A stretch of 64,000 nucleotides of DNA. Origin: Aotearoamyces nothofagi (taxonomy: Eukaryota > Ascomycota > Leotiomycetes > Leotiales > Tympanidaceae). The notes below the pieces were generated by a model, which was not told where the DNA came from, did no database searches, and was given only the letters and a program-made list of their open reading frames with translations. Positions 10,681 through 21,928 of the stretch are shown piece by piece. The first letter of the stretch is position 1; each line of letters starts with the position of its first letter. The stretch spans positions 1-64,000 of the forward strand of contig JADDTR010000004.1 of NCBI GenBank assembly GCA_015345905.1, read 5' to 3'. The position numbers and the translations under genes were made by a program.

Positions 10681-11612
10681 TTACGATCTCCTCCTCTCTC
10701 CTTCCTTCCTATATGTCTCGATAATCTTCAACATCTCCTTTCTGCCGCCATTGGCATCTACCAACTTTCCATACATGCTCATGCTGACCTTCTCCTTCGC
10801 GTTCGCGCTCAGTAGCCTCTTCAACAGCAAATGCCGCATCAATATGCATACGTATACGCCGCAATCGCTGCTATTCTCCTGTTGTGGGCAATCGTTGAGG
10901 TTCATGAATCTTAATGACCTTCCGAGCAATTGACTGATTTTCTGTGTTGCCAAGCACGCCTCGTTATAATTTGAAGGTGATAGAGAATCATAGTGAAATG
11001 CAACGCCGTCAATCACGCTGACAAGCAGAAGTGACCAATGGGATCCGCCTTCGGCCATAGACACGTTCCGCGCATCGTTTATGGGGAGGAAAATGTGTGT
11101 TGTAAGTGAGAAGTCAGGGAGTGCTTCTTTGAGTGTGAGTGGGTCGGGAGTTTGCATGAGCATGAAAGCCATGGATGGACGTAGGAGGACGATGTGTGAA
11201 GCCGGATATTGGGAGAGTTGTTCACGCTCGAGAAATCTATGGCACTATCTGTCAGCCTGGGTCGCAGCTTGATCGTCGGTTTCTATACTCTTCCCAGAAG
11301 GCTATAGTCTACAAGATGTCAGCGAGATATGCTTGCTAAAATAGAGACTGTAACATACATTGTCTGTAAGCCAGTCATTTTTAAGTGTATCGACATCTTC
11401 TTTTGTTACTGCGACAATTAGCACAGCCTTGCGTCGTCGACAGTATATATAACACACAACGGATGTCGTAGTCTAACAGGCCAAGTCAGCTTAAGCAGAA
11501 GAGTCAGAGCTTTCATTATAGACCTACAGCTCAGATATGCATCTTCAGGCGCGAGCTGCAGTTTTCCACAAAAGGTTGTCAGTTTTCTCCACATCTCCCG
11601 CAAGAAATCCAT
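10681..11612 (-). CDS. NEDD8-specific protease (DEN1/SENP8 type, peptidase C48)
   Basis: Five exons: 11612-11528, 11472-11458 (15 nt), 11408-11359, 11308-11289 (20 nt) and 11236-10681. All phases close, giving 241 aa. The joined product reads LAPEDAYLSYYDIRL, TKEDVDTLKNDWLTDN, TIAFWEEFLEREQL, VLLRPSMAFMLMQ and so on. The catalytic triad is visible: His in GGSHWSLLLV, Asp in FHYDSL, Cys in SSDCGVYVC, with the oxyanion Gln in CPQQENSSD. The short Ulp1-fold protein without an N-terminal extension matches SENP8/Nep1/DenA, which removes NEDD8 from cullins. In Aspergillus the homologue DenA/Den1 affects development. The start at 11612 is uncertain (an ATG at 11594 also fits). Two exons are too short for most gene finders. 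Confidence 0.88.
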
Positions 11613-12436
11613 TGTGACTGTGTAGGAAAAAGAGTGCTTGGGAGGTTGTGGCTAGCACGGCTAAGAGAAGATAGTCATACCGAATCTCCAAAATGTCTAC
11701 TAACTCTTCCCTTGAAGGGGTGGAAGCCTCCTTCGCGGGGCATTCTTTCCAAATGCTCCTGCACTTCGGCAGAGACAATGTCTCGGACACGTGCGCCTGC
11801 TACAGCGGGCGGCTCTAGGATACAGTTTCTGCCTAGCCGACGATGCCGTTGATGTTTTCGCAGGCGCGATGGGGTTCTGCAGGGTGACTAAAGATGTTGG
11901 AGTGTTGAATGGAAAATGGATGTCGTTTTGCGCACGATGCGGAGACGAGAGTACGTGGAGGGGTCTGGGATCCACTATCGGCGATCGATTGATTGCTACA
12001 TTCCTCCGCCTACAGCCTAGAATCATGAAACCTACAGGTATGAACGGTAGGCAATCTAGGCTTGTCCAACCAGCGGCTGCAGCGAGGCAAAATCGCCATT
12101 AGTTACCGATTCACCGATTCACCGTGACACCCCAGCGGGCCTGGGCCATTCACTAACCGCATACGATTTGAAAACACCACAGCATCTGCGTACCCGAGGA
12201 ACCATCGTCATAATGGTATGGACACAGAACTATATTATATATATTGATCTCCATCAGGGATAGTATAGCGAAGACGACCCCATGGTATCAATTCTTTAGA
12301 GCTAGCTAAGCAGATGGCAAATAAGGCCCAGAGATCTCTTGTGATAACAATAGCAAGCTGTAGCTCTAAACATACCCCCGGACATTTTAGCAAGATAAGA
12401 GGCTCTATAATCAAATCGAGCCTGCCTTGAGTAAAG
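11613..12436. other. Intergenic with a possible small minus-strand coding piece
   Basis: On the minus strand between about 11810 and 11660 one frame reads ARVRDIVSAEVQEHLER and MPREGGFHPFKGRVSRHFG before a stop. It looks protein-like, but I cannot give it a start, a family or a partner exon. The rest (12110-12230) has a small tandem 'cgattcac' and nothing else. It may be a relic or the tail of a spliced small gene. Confidence 0.25.
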
Positions 12437-15400
12437 TTATTTGGCCCGCCTCTTCCTTTCCTCAAGTTGCCTGTGCAGTACCTCTTGCTGCTGCATCCAC
12501 TCTTTCTCAAAATCTCCTACTGCAGCTGCCTTTATCTTCTTGGTCTTCTGTTCTACTTTTCTTTGCGATTCTGTGTAACCTCTTCCAAGAAGCTTGACTG
12601 TACTATGGAGCTCATGCTGTATATGGCTTCTATCAGTTTTGTGCTGAAGCTCGAGTTCATTGACGAGCATATTGCCGCTACGTCGATAATTTGCAAGGAT
12701 ATCCTGAATCGCTGCTTCTTTACTTTGTAGATTACGGACGAGGTCCTATAAACAGGGTCAGTATTGGTACAGAAGTAAAATGGGCAGCTCGTACATCTGC
12801 GATCTGATATAGACTATCAGATATGCTTTTATAGTGAGGCTTTAATGCTACTCTCCACTCATCTTCTAGTCTCCGCTCGGATACGGCGATAGGTGCCGGC
12901 AAAGTCCCTTCATTTCCCGATGTATCCGAGGCCGTACTGATCAGTGACGTTGGCGATGATCCATCTACTAACGGAATTTCCGACTCATCATCTACCAAAG
13001 TTTTCTCCGGATCTTCATCTGGCCAAGCTCTCTTCACTGGATTCTGCATCAGCGCTGATTCTTTAATTCCCGTGTGGAACATGGATCTTCCTTCTTGAAG
13101 GCGGCGAGTGAAGGCATTCATTTTGTCAAGAGGGGTCGGCTTTTTGAATGGATCCAGTAATGGTCGCTCTATGGGCAGAACTTGTGTAGTCGCAATATCA
13201 ACGTAGTTGCCATGTGCAGTCCTATTATGAGGCACATACCGTCTAGTGACCTCATCATCAACCTGTGGTGATGTTGGCCGAGGCTTCACATTACTCGACG
13301 GTAGGACAGCTTTGCCAGGCAGATTCAGAAAGACGCTACCTGGACTTGGCATTGACTCGTTGCTGGCCTCTTCGTCATAGTCAAAGCCGTGTTTGGTGGC
13401 TTCATCCTCAAACTGGTCTTCGTCAATGAGTGTCGTGTCAAATATGAGATTCTTCTTCAATGCTCTCAAATTGTCTCGTAGCTTTATATCGCTTTCCAAA
13501 GGCAGAGGGCTACCGTTTTCGTCCACACGAGAACTCTGAGAACCCAACTTATGACCCTGTTGAACTATTGGTGGACTGCTGGTGACAATTTCATTTTCCA
13601 AATTTGGATCTTTCAAAAGATCTTCTGTAATAATTGAATGACGCTGCCTTTTTGCAGTTTGGCTGGGTCTAGGATGAGCGGGATTCTTTGAAGTATTTGC
13701 CTGGGTATGGATGCGTTTGGCCGTCCTCTTTTCTCGTTGGTCTCTTGGCCCAGATATCACTGCATTCAGCTTCGAAGATATCTTTTCACTTGCTGTAGCA
13801 TTCCTGTGGACACTAGATATTCCCTGGTTCTTGGGGCCTTCCGCATCAAACCCGATTAATGGTGTCTTGCGGGCGACATAGTCGTTAACAGGGGATATCT
13901 TATCACTAATAACAACATTTAAGGCCTTCGTAGAATCTTGCGCGCAGCCCAGGAGGAGCGGGCTCCGTCTAGTTGGTTGTATAACAGATCTCGGCCTTAT
14001 AGCTTGTGCGTTTTTAGGAGTCTGGTGGAGAACCGGCAAGACCTCTTCTGTGATGGGCTCACGGCGACCAGGTGTTGGCGAAACCTGTAGCTGGATATGC
14101 TCCCCATTTGGCCGATGCCTTTTAGTAATTGTAGTCATGAGTTGTCCCAAGGCTTTTCTCTTTCCATTAGAGGATTCTAGTGCTATATTACCTTGGGCTT
14201 TTACCGCCGGCGCCGTATTTGCAGTAACATCAACTAGCTCAGATGAAGATTCTCCAGTTTGAGACTCGCTAGCAACTTCATGTTGTTCGTATTGCTCGTA
14301 TTTCACCTCCCTATACGTGGTCTCCATTTGGCATGTGTCTTCTTGATCCATATAATGCACATTTTGATTTGGGGTGCATGGCATCTCAGAGCTGCTCCCG
14401 CTGGTTGTTGACTTGGGTAGTCTGGAAGAAAACTGTATCCGGGTATGATCTGAGCTGTATGTCATATTCAAGTCTTTGTTGGGCTGTTCTTGCGGAGATC
14501 CACCAATAGATCCAAGAAGTACGTTGAGTTTGTTCCCCATCTGGACTACTGTTTTAGTAGGTTGAGTAGTGGATGCTAGAATATGATCAACAGTTAGAGG
14601 ATCAAAGTCCTGATATACAATTCCTTCTTCGAAAAAGCTTGGCTGTGCATCTTTCTCTAATACCTCTGCAATCGCCTGAGGTTTGTGAGAGTCGGGGACA
14701 ATTTCATTACTCCTGAGAGCAGTAGCCCGTGAGTTCATTGAATGTAAGTTTTGAACCAATTTTTTCCCATCTACTTCTACCACAACTTCTTTCGGCTTGA
14801 GGGTGGCTAGAGGCGTCCTTTCCTCGTCTATAACAGACTTTAGGAGATCCAATTCTTTGCCGCTGAATTTCATGGGCATGCCCATATTAGTCTTCTTAGA
14901 TAGCTTAAAAGTGTTAGAAATTCCATTTGAGCCAAGAGGGGTATCAGGTACATCAATCGCTTCCACGACTTCATTGTCGCTGCTGCTAATTTCTCGGATT
15001 CTAGCCTTTGCAACTTCAGCAGCATGTCTTCTAGTACGTGGGACAGGTGGCCTAGTACCAGCCCTATTCGGTTCCAATCGTCTCTTGTTATACTGGCTTT
15101 TCTCTGATGATGTTGTTGTCGTTGGTTTGCATCCACTTTCATCTAGTCCCTGCTCAGGCAGATTTCTAGTACTCCCTTGAGTCTTCACACCTTTGCGCTT
15201 CGCCTTCCCACGTCCCTTTATAGCCCGGGTTACCTTTGCTTGTGCCTTCCCGGTATTCCTCCCATCAATTAGGCTAGCAGGCGGTTCCAAATTAACAGCT
15301 AATGTAGTAGAATGGTGGATAATAGATACAGAGGTCTCATTGCCCGTTCCAGAAGTATTCTTCGACACTTTCAGTGGTGCCTTACTCTTCAAGCTATATT

Positions 15401-17600
15401 TCTTGGGTTTTGATTTTCCGTTTTCTGCTGCTTTGACTGCTTCCTTTGGGACTAAATGCTGAGCTGTTATTGCTGGGTACGATGGCATACTGGAATCCGT
15501 CATATCGTTTTCAATCCTGGGTACAGCCCTTAACTTAGGTGCCTTGCCTGCCTTTGGCGTTGACGTATCGTGTATCTCCGGAGTTGTTATCGATTCGGCC
15601 GAGTCGATGCTTGCCATCTGATCTCGAGTATGTTGGCGGCTAGATGCAGTAGACATAGTATCTGCTTGCTTTCCTTTCGAGTCTGCGTTGGCATTCACGA
15701 GCCTCAAATGTGCAACTGGTGAAAAGGGCAAACTTATTGGATCTCCCGCCAAGGGATCGGTATCACCTTCCAGCGTGTCTTCGAATAGTCTAGTGTTTCG
15801 TACGGTAGCACTTCTGGGTGTTCTTTTGTCTTGCACCTTATTCAGGCAACCGTGTCCCTGGGGGCTCACGCCATATAGATCCTCTGACTCTTCTGCTGTG
15901 TATTCCTTCTTCGCTGATTGAGCTCTTGCCGCATCTTCTATGGGAAGCTCTGAAACCTTACATTCAATGAGCTCAAAAGATGGAATTGGGATAATTGGAG
16001 CTCCCCTTTCAACCGTTGAATCCATCTGGATGCTTTGCTGCTTGTCTTCTATTATAGTACGTGAAGCAATCTCCAGGGCGTGGGTTCCGTCATCAATTGC
16101 GACGTCATCATCCTCTCCAATCACCGTTTCGGCTTGTGAAACTTTTATTGCATTGCTAGTGTTGCTATTTTGTGAGTCCCCAGGGCTATTAGAAGTGTTA
16201 TGCTGGGCTAGATTGATCCTCGAAAGATCCATCAACATATCATGCGCCCCCTTTGCGCCGGAAATAGTGATTCTGATTTCCTCAATTGCCAACGGATTTG
16301 AATTTGAAAGACAGAAGGTATCCTTGGATTTGCGTAGCCCGATGACGACATCTAGAGGGCTTTCCTCAAAAGCTAGGGAGCCTTCCAAGACAGTCTTCTC
16401 TATTTTGGCCTCGGAAATAAGACTAAGTGGGATGTCTAGGCATTCATCGAAGGCGTTATCCTTTGGAAGTGCGTATATAGACAACTCCTTGTGCAGATAG
16501 ACACTGATACTACGTCCATATAGAACAAAGTCTTGTGGCACTGTAATAGCAGCCTGAGGAAAGTAAGCCGGACCAGGACTATTGCCAGGTCAGTTGGTAC
16601 TACTACACTCTGAAAAGCAGGGCTCACTAACAAATTTGCACTGCCAAACTCAATGACACCATCCATGTACTCATGAAATCTTTTGTTCCAGTGTAGACTA
16701 TCTTGAGATTGAGTAGGGAAGCCTGCGTAGTACTTCTCATCAGTCTCAATTGGCCACAGATCTTTGAGACGAACTCCAGAATCCAGCAATTCTTTCAGTA
16801 GTTGAGCGCATATGGTTCGAAGTATTTCATCTGTCCCACTAATCACCATGGTACCAAGCGCACGTCTAATGAAACATGAGTCAGCTCCTATTTCACTTTG
16901 CTAATCACGCATAGATCGTACTTATTATCTTCGGGGCCGGCCTCAAACTTCATTATGTTTACGTCACAATCAATCAGCAGCTGCAGCAACAGTAAACCGA
17001 CCTGTTCTACATTAGTGATATACCAGGGATCAGTTACAGAGTGCATATACCCATCTACGGACATGGGAATTTTCATTGCGGCTTGTGAAGAGGTCTAGAA
17101 GCCTATGAAGTGATGCCTTGCCAATGCAAATTTTCTTCAACTCAAGCCTTCTTGTGCTCACTCCTTGGCGAATACCTTGATGTAGGGAAGCCTAGACGCA
17201 TTAGTAGGTCAAAATTTCGGGCAAATTCAACATACTGCTAATAGAAACAAGCCTCGCTCCTTCTGCTGAGAGTCTTCGGTTTGAAGAAGCACATCAAGGA
17301 GAGCGATAAAGGCTGTTCCTTCAAGGCGGCTGCATGTTTCGGAATCCGCGTTGATTAATAGTATCAGGTCCACTATTTTTGAGACAGGAATCGTTGTTTT
17401 ATTGGCATGATGGGCTAGTATGGCAGCATTGAGATTTACTATAACATTTTCAGAGAGTCTGCAAGAGTTAGTGAACAGTGAAGGCTTTGGTGAGGCGTGT
17501 CCTACTTGATAATCCCTCTTCCTTTCAGCGCGAAGGCCAGCTCGTCGTGTACTTGTTCAAATGGCGACTTGCCTCGTAGATCAGATCTGCGAGGCGCCAT
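12437..17600 (-). CDS. Putative meiotic chromosome axis protein (Red1/SYCP2-like architecture)
   Basis: Seven exons: 17600-17506, 17458-17236, 17191-17051, 17001-16922, 16865-16609, 16540-12795 and 12745-12437. All phases close to 1616 aa. The 16541-16608 intron could instead use a donor two bases further into the intron with another acceptor. The N-terminal ~265 residues are helical and repeat-like (VIVNLNAAILAHH, ALLDVLLQT, GLLLLQLLIDCD, TICAQLLKELLDSG). Next comes a ~110-residue beta-rich block (DFVLYGRSISVYLH ... EIRITISGAKGAHDML) resembling a PH fold, then ~1100 residues of low-complexity Ser/Thr/Lys/Pro-rich sequence, and finally a C-terminal coiled coil (ELELQHKTDRSHIQ ... MQQQEVLHRQLEERK). 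ARM-like + PH + disorder + coiled coil is the plan of SYCP2 and Red1, which recruit HORMA proteins to meiotic axes. The function is inferred from architecture, not from a recognised signature. Confidence 0.6.
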
Positions 17601-17900
17601 CTTCAGAAACTCGGCTTTTCAAAGTGTCAAGTAATCAATGTGATGTGCAGGAGGTGGCAAGTAATTCGCTTGAGATGCGAAGCGCAATCTGAACGTAGTC
17701 ACATAAAAGCGAGAGATCCCATAGCAAAGCATCGTAGACCTCTGCGCCCCAAAAGAAATTCCATGAAAGACTTTAGTACTTGTATTATTGTTATTTTAAT
17801 AAAGAATCTGTCGAAATTTACGTGGCAGAAGAGAGTAGCAGGTTGTATGAAATGGAATGCATCACTCTCTCGGTAACTGGAGAATCTACGCAACATAGTA
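17601..17900. other. Promoter side of the axis-like gene
   Basis: A 300-nt region between the start of the axis-like gene and the dispersed element copy 2. No gene is seen. Confidence 0.3.
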
Positions 17901-18147
17901 TGAGAACTTTCAAATTTGAACGCACACCTGCAAACACTAAAGATATACATGATTCTGATAGGGAATTAGCACCCAGAAATGATGGGGCGCTTTTCTGAAA
18001 CTCTGCAAGAGATTTAGAAGAAGCAGTTTTATCTCTGTACCAATCTTAGAAAATCCAACCAAAGCTATTATCGTGACACAACAGTTACAATACCGTGCTT
18101 TGTTAAAATTTGTTAAGGTGTAAGTTCAATTTAAACTTAACCTTAGT
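17901..18147 (+). mobile_element. MITE-like element, copy 2 (near full length)
   Basis: It runs from a degenerate left end ('aactttcaaatttgaacgcac') through the shared core ('gagatttagaagaagcagtt', 'ttatctctgtaccaatctta', 'acaataccgtgctttgtta') to a right end ('gttcaatttaaacttaacct'), whose reverse complement mirrors the left end. It lies between the divergent starts of the axis-like gene and the glutamylcyclotransferase-like gene. Confidence 0.75.
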
Positions 18148-18847
18148 CCCGTACTTTTTATATCCCAAATTGAACAACAGGTCAAAAGTTGATACCCAAG
18201 GATAGCTATCAACTCCTTCATTGAAGCTAAAAAGGAGGAGCAGACTTCCCCACAGTTCTAGCATGCTCTTAGATTTGACAGCATAGGCTACTGGACAGAG
18301 AGCACTGTGCTTATCCTGTGCTCACCTGTATCTAGCAGGAAATTGATGGTACAACGAGGCATAAAAGACGTAACGTCTATACCGCCAACATCGGGTACTC
18401 TGTAAGCTCACCCAGAATAGACGTTGTATGCCTCTAAGCAGTCACTAGAATGCAGATACGATTGGGTATTTTCCTTATTGTAGCACCGCCATCAACTAAA
18501 GAAAATTTCCCCATCTGTCACATCAAGACAGTAAAGTGTGAGGCTGTTATAAGAACGTCGCCTATCGGCACGGAAGATCCCAAATCCGAAGTTTAAGCTC
18601 AAGGTTAAGCTTTGTCATCCAGCGGCGAGCGGCATCATCGTCATTGACTTCCCTAATTACGGACTAAGATAAAGTAAGTGGACGTAAAGTAGAACTACCT
18701 GTTCAATCGCTATAAGAAATTCTTCAAATTCAGAAGAGTGTTTAATCAGATTTTTTTATTATTAGACAAGGCCGAAATCGTCTGTACATTTTAAGTCGAG
18801 GAGCGTCTCGCGTCAGCTACCCCACACACGTAATCAACAAGGGGCAT
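18148..18847. other. Promoter region of the glutamylcyclotransferase-like gene
   Basis: 700 nt with no coding frame that I can support. It includes mixed AT-rich sequence and a 'tttttttattattagac' tract near 18752, about 95 nt from the start codon. Confidence 0.3.
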
Positions 18848-19972
18848 ATGGCGCAATCATCGTCCAGTGAGACCCAAGGCTGCGTTGGACAGCAAGCATG
18901 GGATGTCCTCTGCAAAGTCTGGAATCTCGATTTTTCCTTTAAATCTCTGCCAAAGCGGCCATGCTTAAGGAGCTCCCCATCTCATGCGCGACGAGCCCAG
19001 TCGCTGCAAGAAACCCCCTTCGATGTCTCCCAGATCCTCTCCGACGCTGAACAAGAGCCTACATCTCTCCCAAAACCAACCGTCCTATACCTGGCTTATG
19101 GCTCCAATCTCTCCTCTGAAACCTTTAGAGGAACTCGGGGTATCAGGCCCCTTAGCGAAGTTAACGTCTTCGTTCCTGAACTCGAGTTGACCTTCGACCT
19201 CCCGGGAATCCCTTACGCCGAACCATGCTTTGCAAACACTCGCTATCGTTCTCCGTTGAACAACGTCAACAGCACTGACTACCACAAAGATCGCTGGCAC
19301 AAAGGTCTAGTGGGCGTGGTTTATGAAGTGACAAAGGCTGACTATGCCACTATAATCGCAACAGAAGGCGGTGGTGCATCGTACCAAGATGTAATAGTAA
19401 CTTGCTACGAAATCTTGCGTGGCAGCGAGACCGTCGATGACCATCCATCTACCGCCCCCTTCAAAGCACACACGTTATATTCGCCCCAAGTATCGCTCTC
19501 TAAACCATCTCAAGAATCTGGAAAGCGACTGCAACGTCCAGATCCAAGCTATGCACAAGCTTCCGCACGATATCTCAAACTCATAACAGATGGCGCGGCT
19601 GAGCACAATCTACCCTCTGAATATCAAGATTTCTTGTCAGATCTACGGCCGTTTATCATCACATCAGCGAGGCAGCGACTTGGTAAAGTGGCGTTTTTAG
19701 CGACTTGGGCACCGATCATACTGTCTATGCTGGCAGTTGGTAAATTGGTAGGAGATAAAAGGGGACATGTGCCAGAATGGTTTGCGAAGGTTATGGGGAA
19801 AGTGTTTTGTGGGGTTTGGTGGAGTTATGATACAGGTTTTAAGAAGGCCTTTGGCGATGGAGAGAGGACACAGGGCAAGGGAGTCGAGGAGACCATAGGG
19901 CTAGAAACAGGCTTGGAGAAAGAGTCATTGCTAGCTAAAGAGTGGTTGGACATAGAAAAGCCGTCTCAATAA
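18848..19972 (+). CDS. Gamma-glutamylcyclotransferase-like protein
   Basis: A single exon of 374 codons with an ATG immediately preceded by an A/G-rich leader. The GGCT fold signature YLAYGSNLS is at residues ~83-91, and the catalytic-acid region TEGGGASYQDV at ~175-185, with GVVYEVTKADY between them as in BtrG/GliK-type cyclotransferases, which release 5-oxoproline from gamma-glutamyl peptides. About 80 residues precede the fold and about 130 follow it. The C-terminal part holds a hydrophobic stretch near residues 278-302 (FLATWAPIILSMLAVG), an unusual addition that could anchor or peripherally attach the protein. A single-gene context gives no sign of a gliotoxin-like cluster. Substrate unknown. 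Confidence 0.82.
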   Translation: MAQSSSSETQGCVGQQAWDVLCKVWNLDFSFKSLPKRPCLRSSPSHARRAQSLQETPFDVSQILSDAEQEPTSLPKPTVLYLAYGSNLSSETFRGTRGIRPLSEVNVFVPELELTFDLPGIPYAEPCFANTRYRSPLNNVNSTDYHKDRWHKGLVGVVYEVTKADYATIIATEGGGASYQDVIVTCYEILRGSETVDDHPSTAPFKAHTLYSPQVSLSKPSQESGKRLQRPDPSYAQASARYLKLITDGAAEHNLPSEYQDFLSDLRPFIITSARQRLGKVAFLATWAPIILSMLAVGKLVGDKRGHVPEWFAKVMGKVFCGVWWSYDTGFKKAFGDGERTQGKGVEETIGLETGLEKESLLAKEWLDIEKPSQ

Positions 19973-20171
19973 TGCAATCCGGTACAGGAAGTGTTCGTCG
20001 CTTCCGATAATCAAGATGAACTACCTATCCAACTTCGAATTTGAATAACTCAAGAATGCTACTATAATTAAATGCAATAAGATATATATTAGGTTGAATG
20101 AGCTTAATATTTATTTCATTTGGGTAACCCAGAAATGTTTCCGTTAGGTCTCAAAAGCTCCTCGCCCACTC

Positions 20172-20702
20172 TTATTTTCCTTTCGATGTCCCCAACCTTT
20201 CCGCTTCCTCTCTTAACGTCTTGACCAACTCCTCCCTCAATCCCTTTTCTATAGCACTGTTCACCACTCTAGCCTGTGATATCACGTTCCCACCCACTCC
20301 ATGCCAGCAAACGCTTTGAAGGATGGTTCATTCCTTTTACATTGGTCCTACACCTATCCTTCCGTGTCTCCCCATCGCACCAGTTCCCATCTCAGTCCTT
20401 CTACTTCCTTCCCGTCTTTAAAGCATGCCCATATCTTCGTAATCGTACACGCCGAGACAGTTGAGATGCTACAATGCCCTTCCAGCTGGTGCTCGATAAG
20501 TCGATCCCGTGATGATAAACCTCCCATTCCAAGTCCATATGATAAACATAAATACAAAGCAGACATAGGCAATTCTACCACCGCTGGGATGTCTCACTTT
20601 CGACCCTTGTCCCCCAGGCCGCGCATCTCGACCTCGTCGCTCACGGACGCTTTTCTCGTCGTCCCATGGACTTCTATCATGTTGCGAACTGTCCGAACCC
20701 AT
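20172..20702 (-). pseudogene. Possible small membrane-protein gene, perhaps broken
   Basis: Protein-like pieces occur in more than one frame: MGSDSSQHDRSPWDDEKSV with a hydrophobic stretch IAYVCFVFMFIIWTW, then KIWACFKDGKEVEG and LRWELVRWGDTE, then NVISQARVVNSAIEKG and LREELVKTLREEAERLG before TAA at 20172. Between GMEWVG and GNVIS the frame changes with no convincing intron, so either an intron was missed or a frameshift has broken the gene. I do not recognise the family. One transmembrane segment followed by a soluble domain is all that can be read. Confidence 0.35.
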
Positions 20703-21178
20703 AGCAGCCTCTTCTCCTCGAGATAATCAAGAACTGTATTGAGAAAGTAGCTGTGGACGTGGGTTGCAGTTATCAACCTCTGGTCAGGCATCTGCTCGGC
20801 GAATCGTCAAGCTGGGGGCAGCAGTCTAGCTGCATTCACGTGCAACAATTGGATAACCGCACATGTGTGTCAAGATACAAGTAATATGGAGTATACTGCG
20901 ATGGCTTCAATGCTGTTCTGCATCCACCTTTGTCGCCGATATGAAGCGGTACAGGCGCCTCGGGTAGAGGTTGATAACGAGTCACGATGGCTAGATGAAA
21001 CGTCGGCCGCGAAGCTCCGACACACGTGCCGAATATGTTTGGGATTGCTGCACGCTGCTACGGTGAATATATACAGTATATCGCCGTGGCCTGATGTTCT
21101 CGAGTACAGGAGGAGGACAGGAGAGGAGACTCCGAAGTCCGAATCTCAATAGCCCGGCCTAATAATCCATCATCCGTT
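20703..21178. other. Intergenic, nothing recognised
   Basis: Open stretches here have no family resemblance. A G/C-mixed segment with two CACGTG-like words (20835-20870 and 21022) is the only texture noted. Confidence 0.25.
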
Positions 21179-21400
21179 CGAGGCTACTTTCAAAATCCAG
21201 CGCATACCCGTGAACACCCAAAGATGTGCATGTTTTAATAAGAAATATCACCAAGAAATGACGGCATAATTTTCCGAAACTTTGACAAGACATTTAGAAG
21301 AAATAGTTCTATCTCTGTACCAATTTAGGGAAATTCAACTAAAGCTGTTGTCATGATACAACAGTTATAATAATAGGTTCAATTTTAGATTTAGCCTTGA
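21179..21400 (+). mobile_element. MITE-like element, copy 3 (near full length)
   Basis: The left end CGAGGCTACTTTCAAAA, the core with 'ctatctctgtaccaattta' and 'aaagctgttgtcatgataca', and the right end 'ttcaattttagatttagcct' together give a ~222-nt copy. Relative to the others, the internal 'accgtgctttgttg' block is lost. It lies between the possible small gene (20.2-20.7 kb) and the 3' end of the glycerol-3-phosphate dehydrogenase gene. Confidence 0.78.
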
Positions 21401-21928
21401 TCTAATGCTGTAATTGAATTTGAGCTTCTAGCGATTAATGATAGTAGCGTATAGGACTCTGTAAGATTCAATCTATTGTTTCCAATTTGTCTAGTAGATT
21501 GTAAGTATGATTAAAAGGATCCCACCGACCACTCGAGGAAGGCTTTACTCATTTAGAGTGATACAGTACACTACAACCCTTAACAATAGTTTGTTGTCCT
21601 AGCTGATCTTGTTGGCTGTAGGGATCACGACAGAGTAAGACAACCCAAAGTTAGTGCCGACTTTTGCTGACCTTTGTAAACAGAGTAACGATAGCAGTAA
21701 AAACTTAGAGGATTTATGCTATAGTTCTTCATTTAGTTAATATAGCTACAGCAGAACCCTAGCACAGCCAACACTTTTTGTCTCGTTCCTTTCACGCCTG
21801 CCAGATGTAGTCTCGAATTCGGATCTGCAATGGTAGTCATATATATGAGGCATTTGTATCATTATCACCCAGTTTACCTATTGTACACAGCTAACTGTAC
21901 AGTGAGGATCCTAAACTGAGCCACCTAA
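21401..21928. other. 3' flank of glycerol-3-phosphate dehydrogenase gene
   Basis: 528 nt of AT-rich sequence without a coding frame. Confidence 0.3.

Noticed and set aside
16486-16541. Independent start for the large minus-strand frame at 16541 (a GTG)
   Set aside because: The frame continues in phase from five upstream exons through an intron at 16541-16608, so the large frame is an internal exon.
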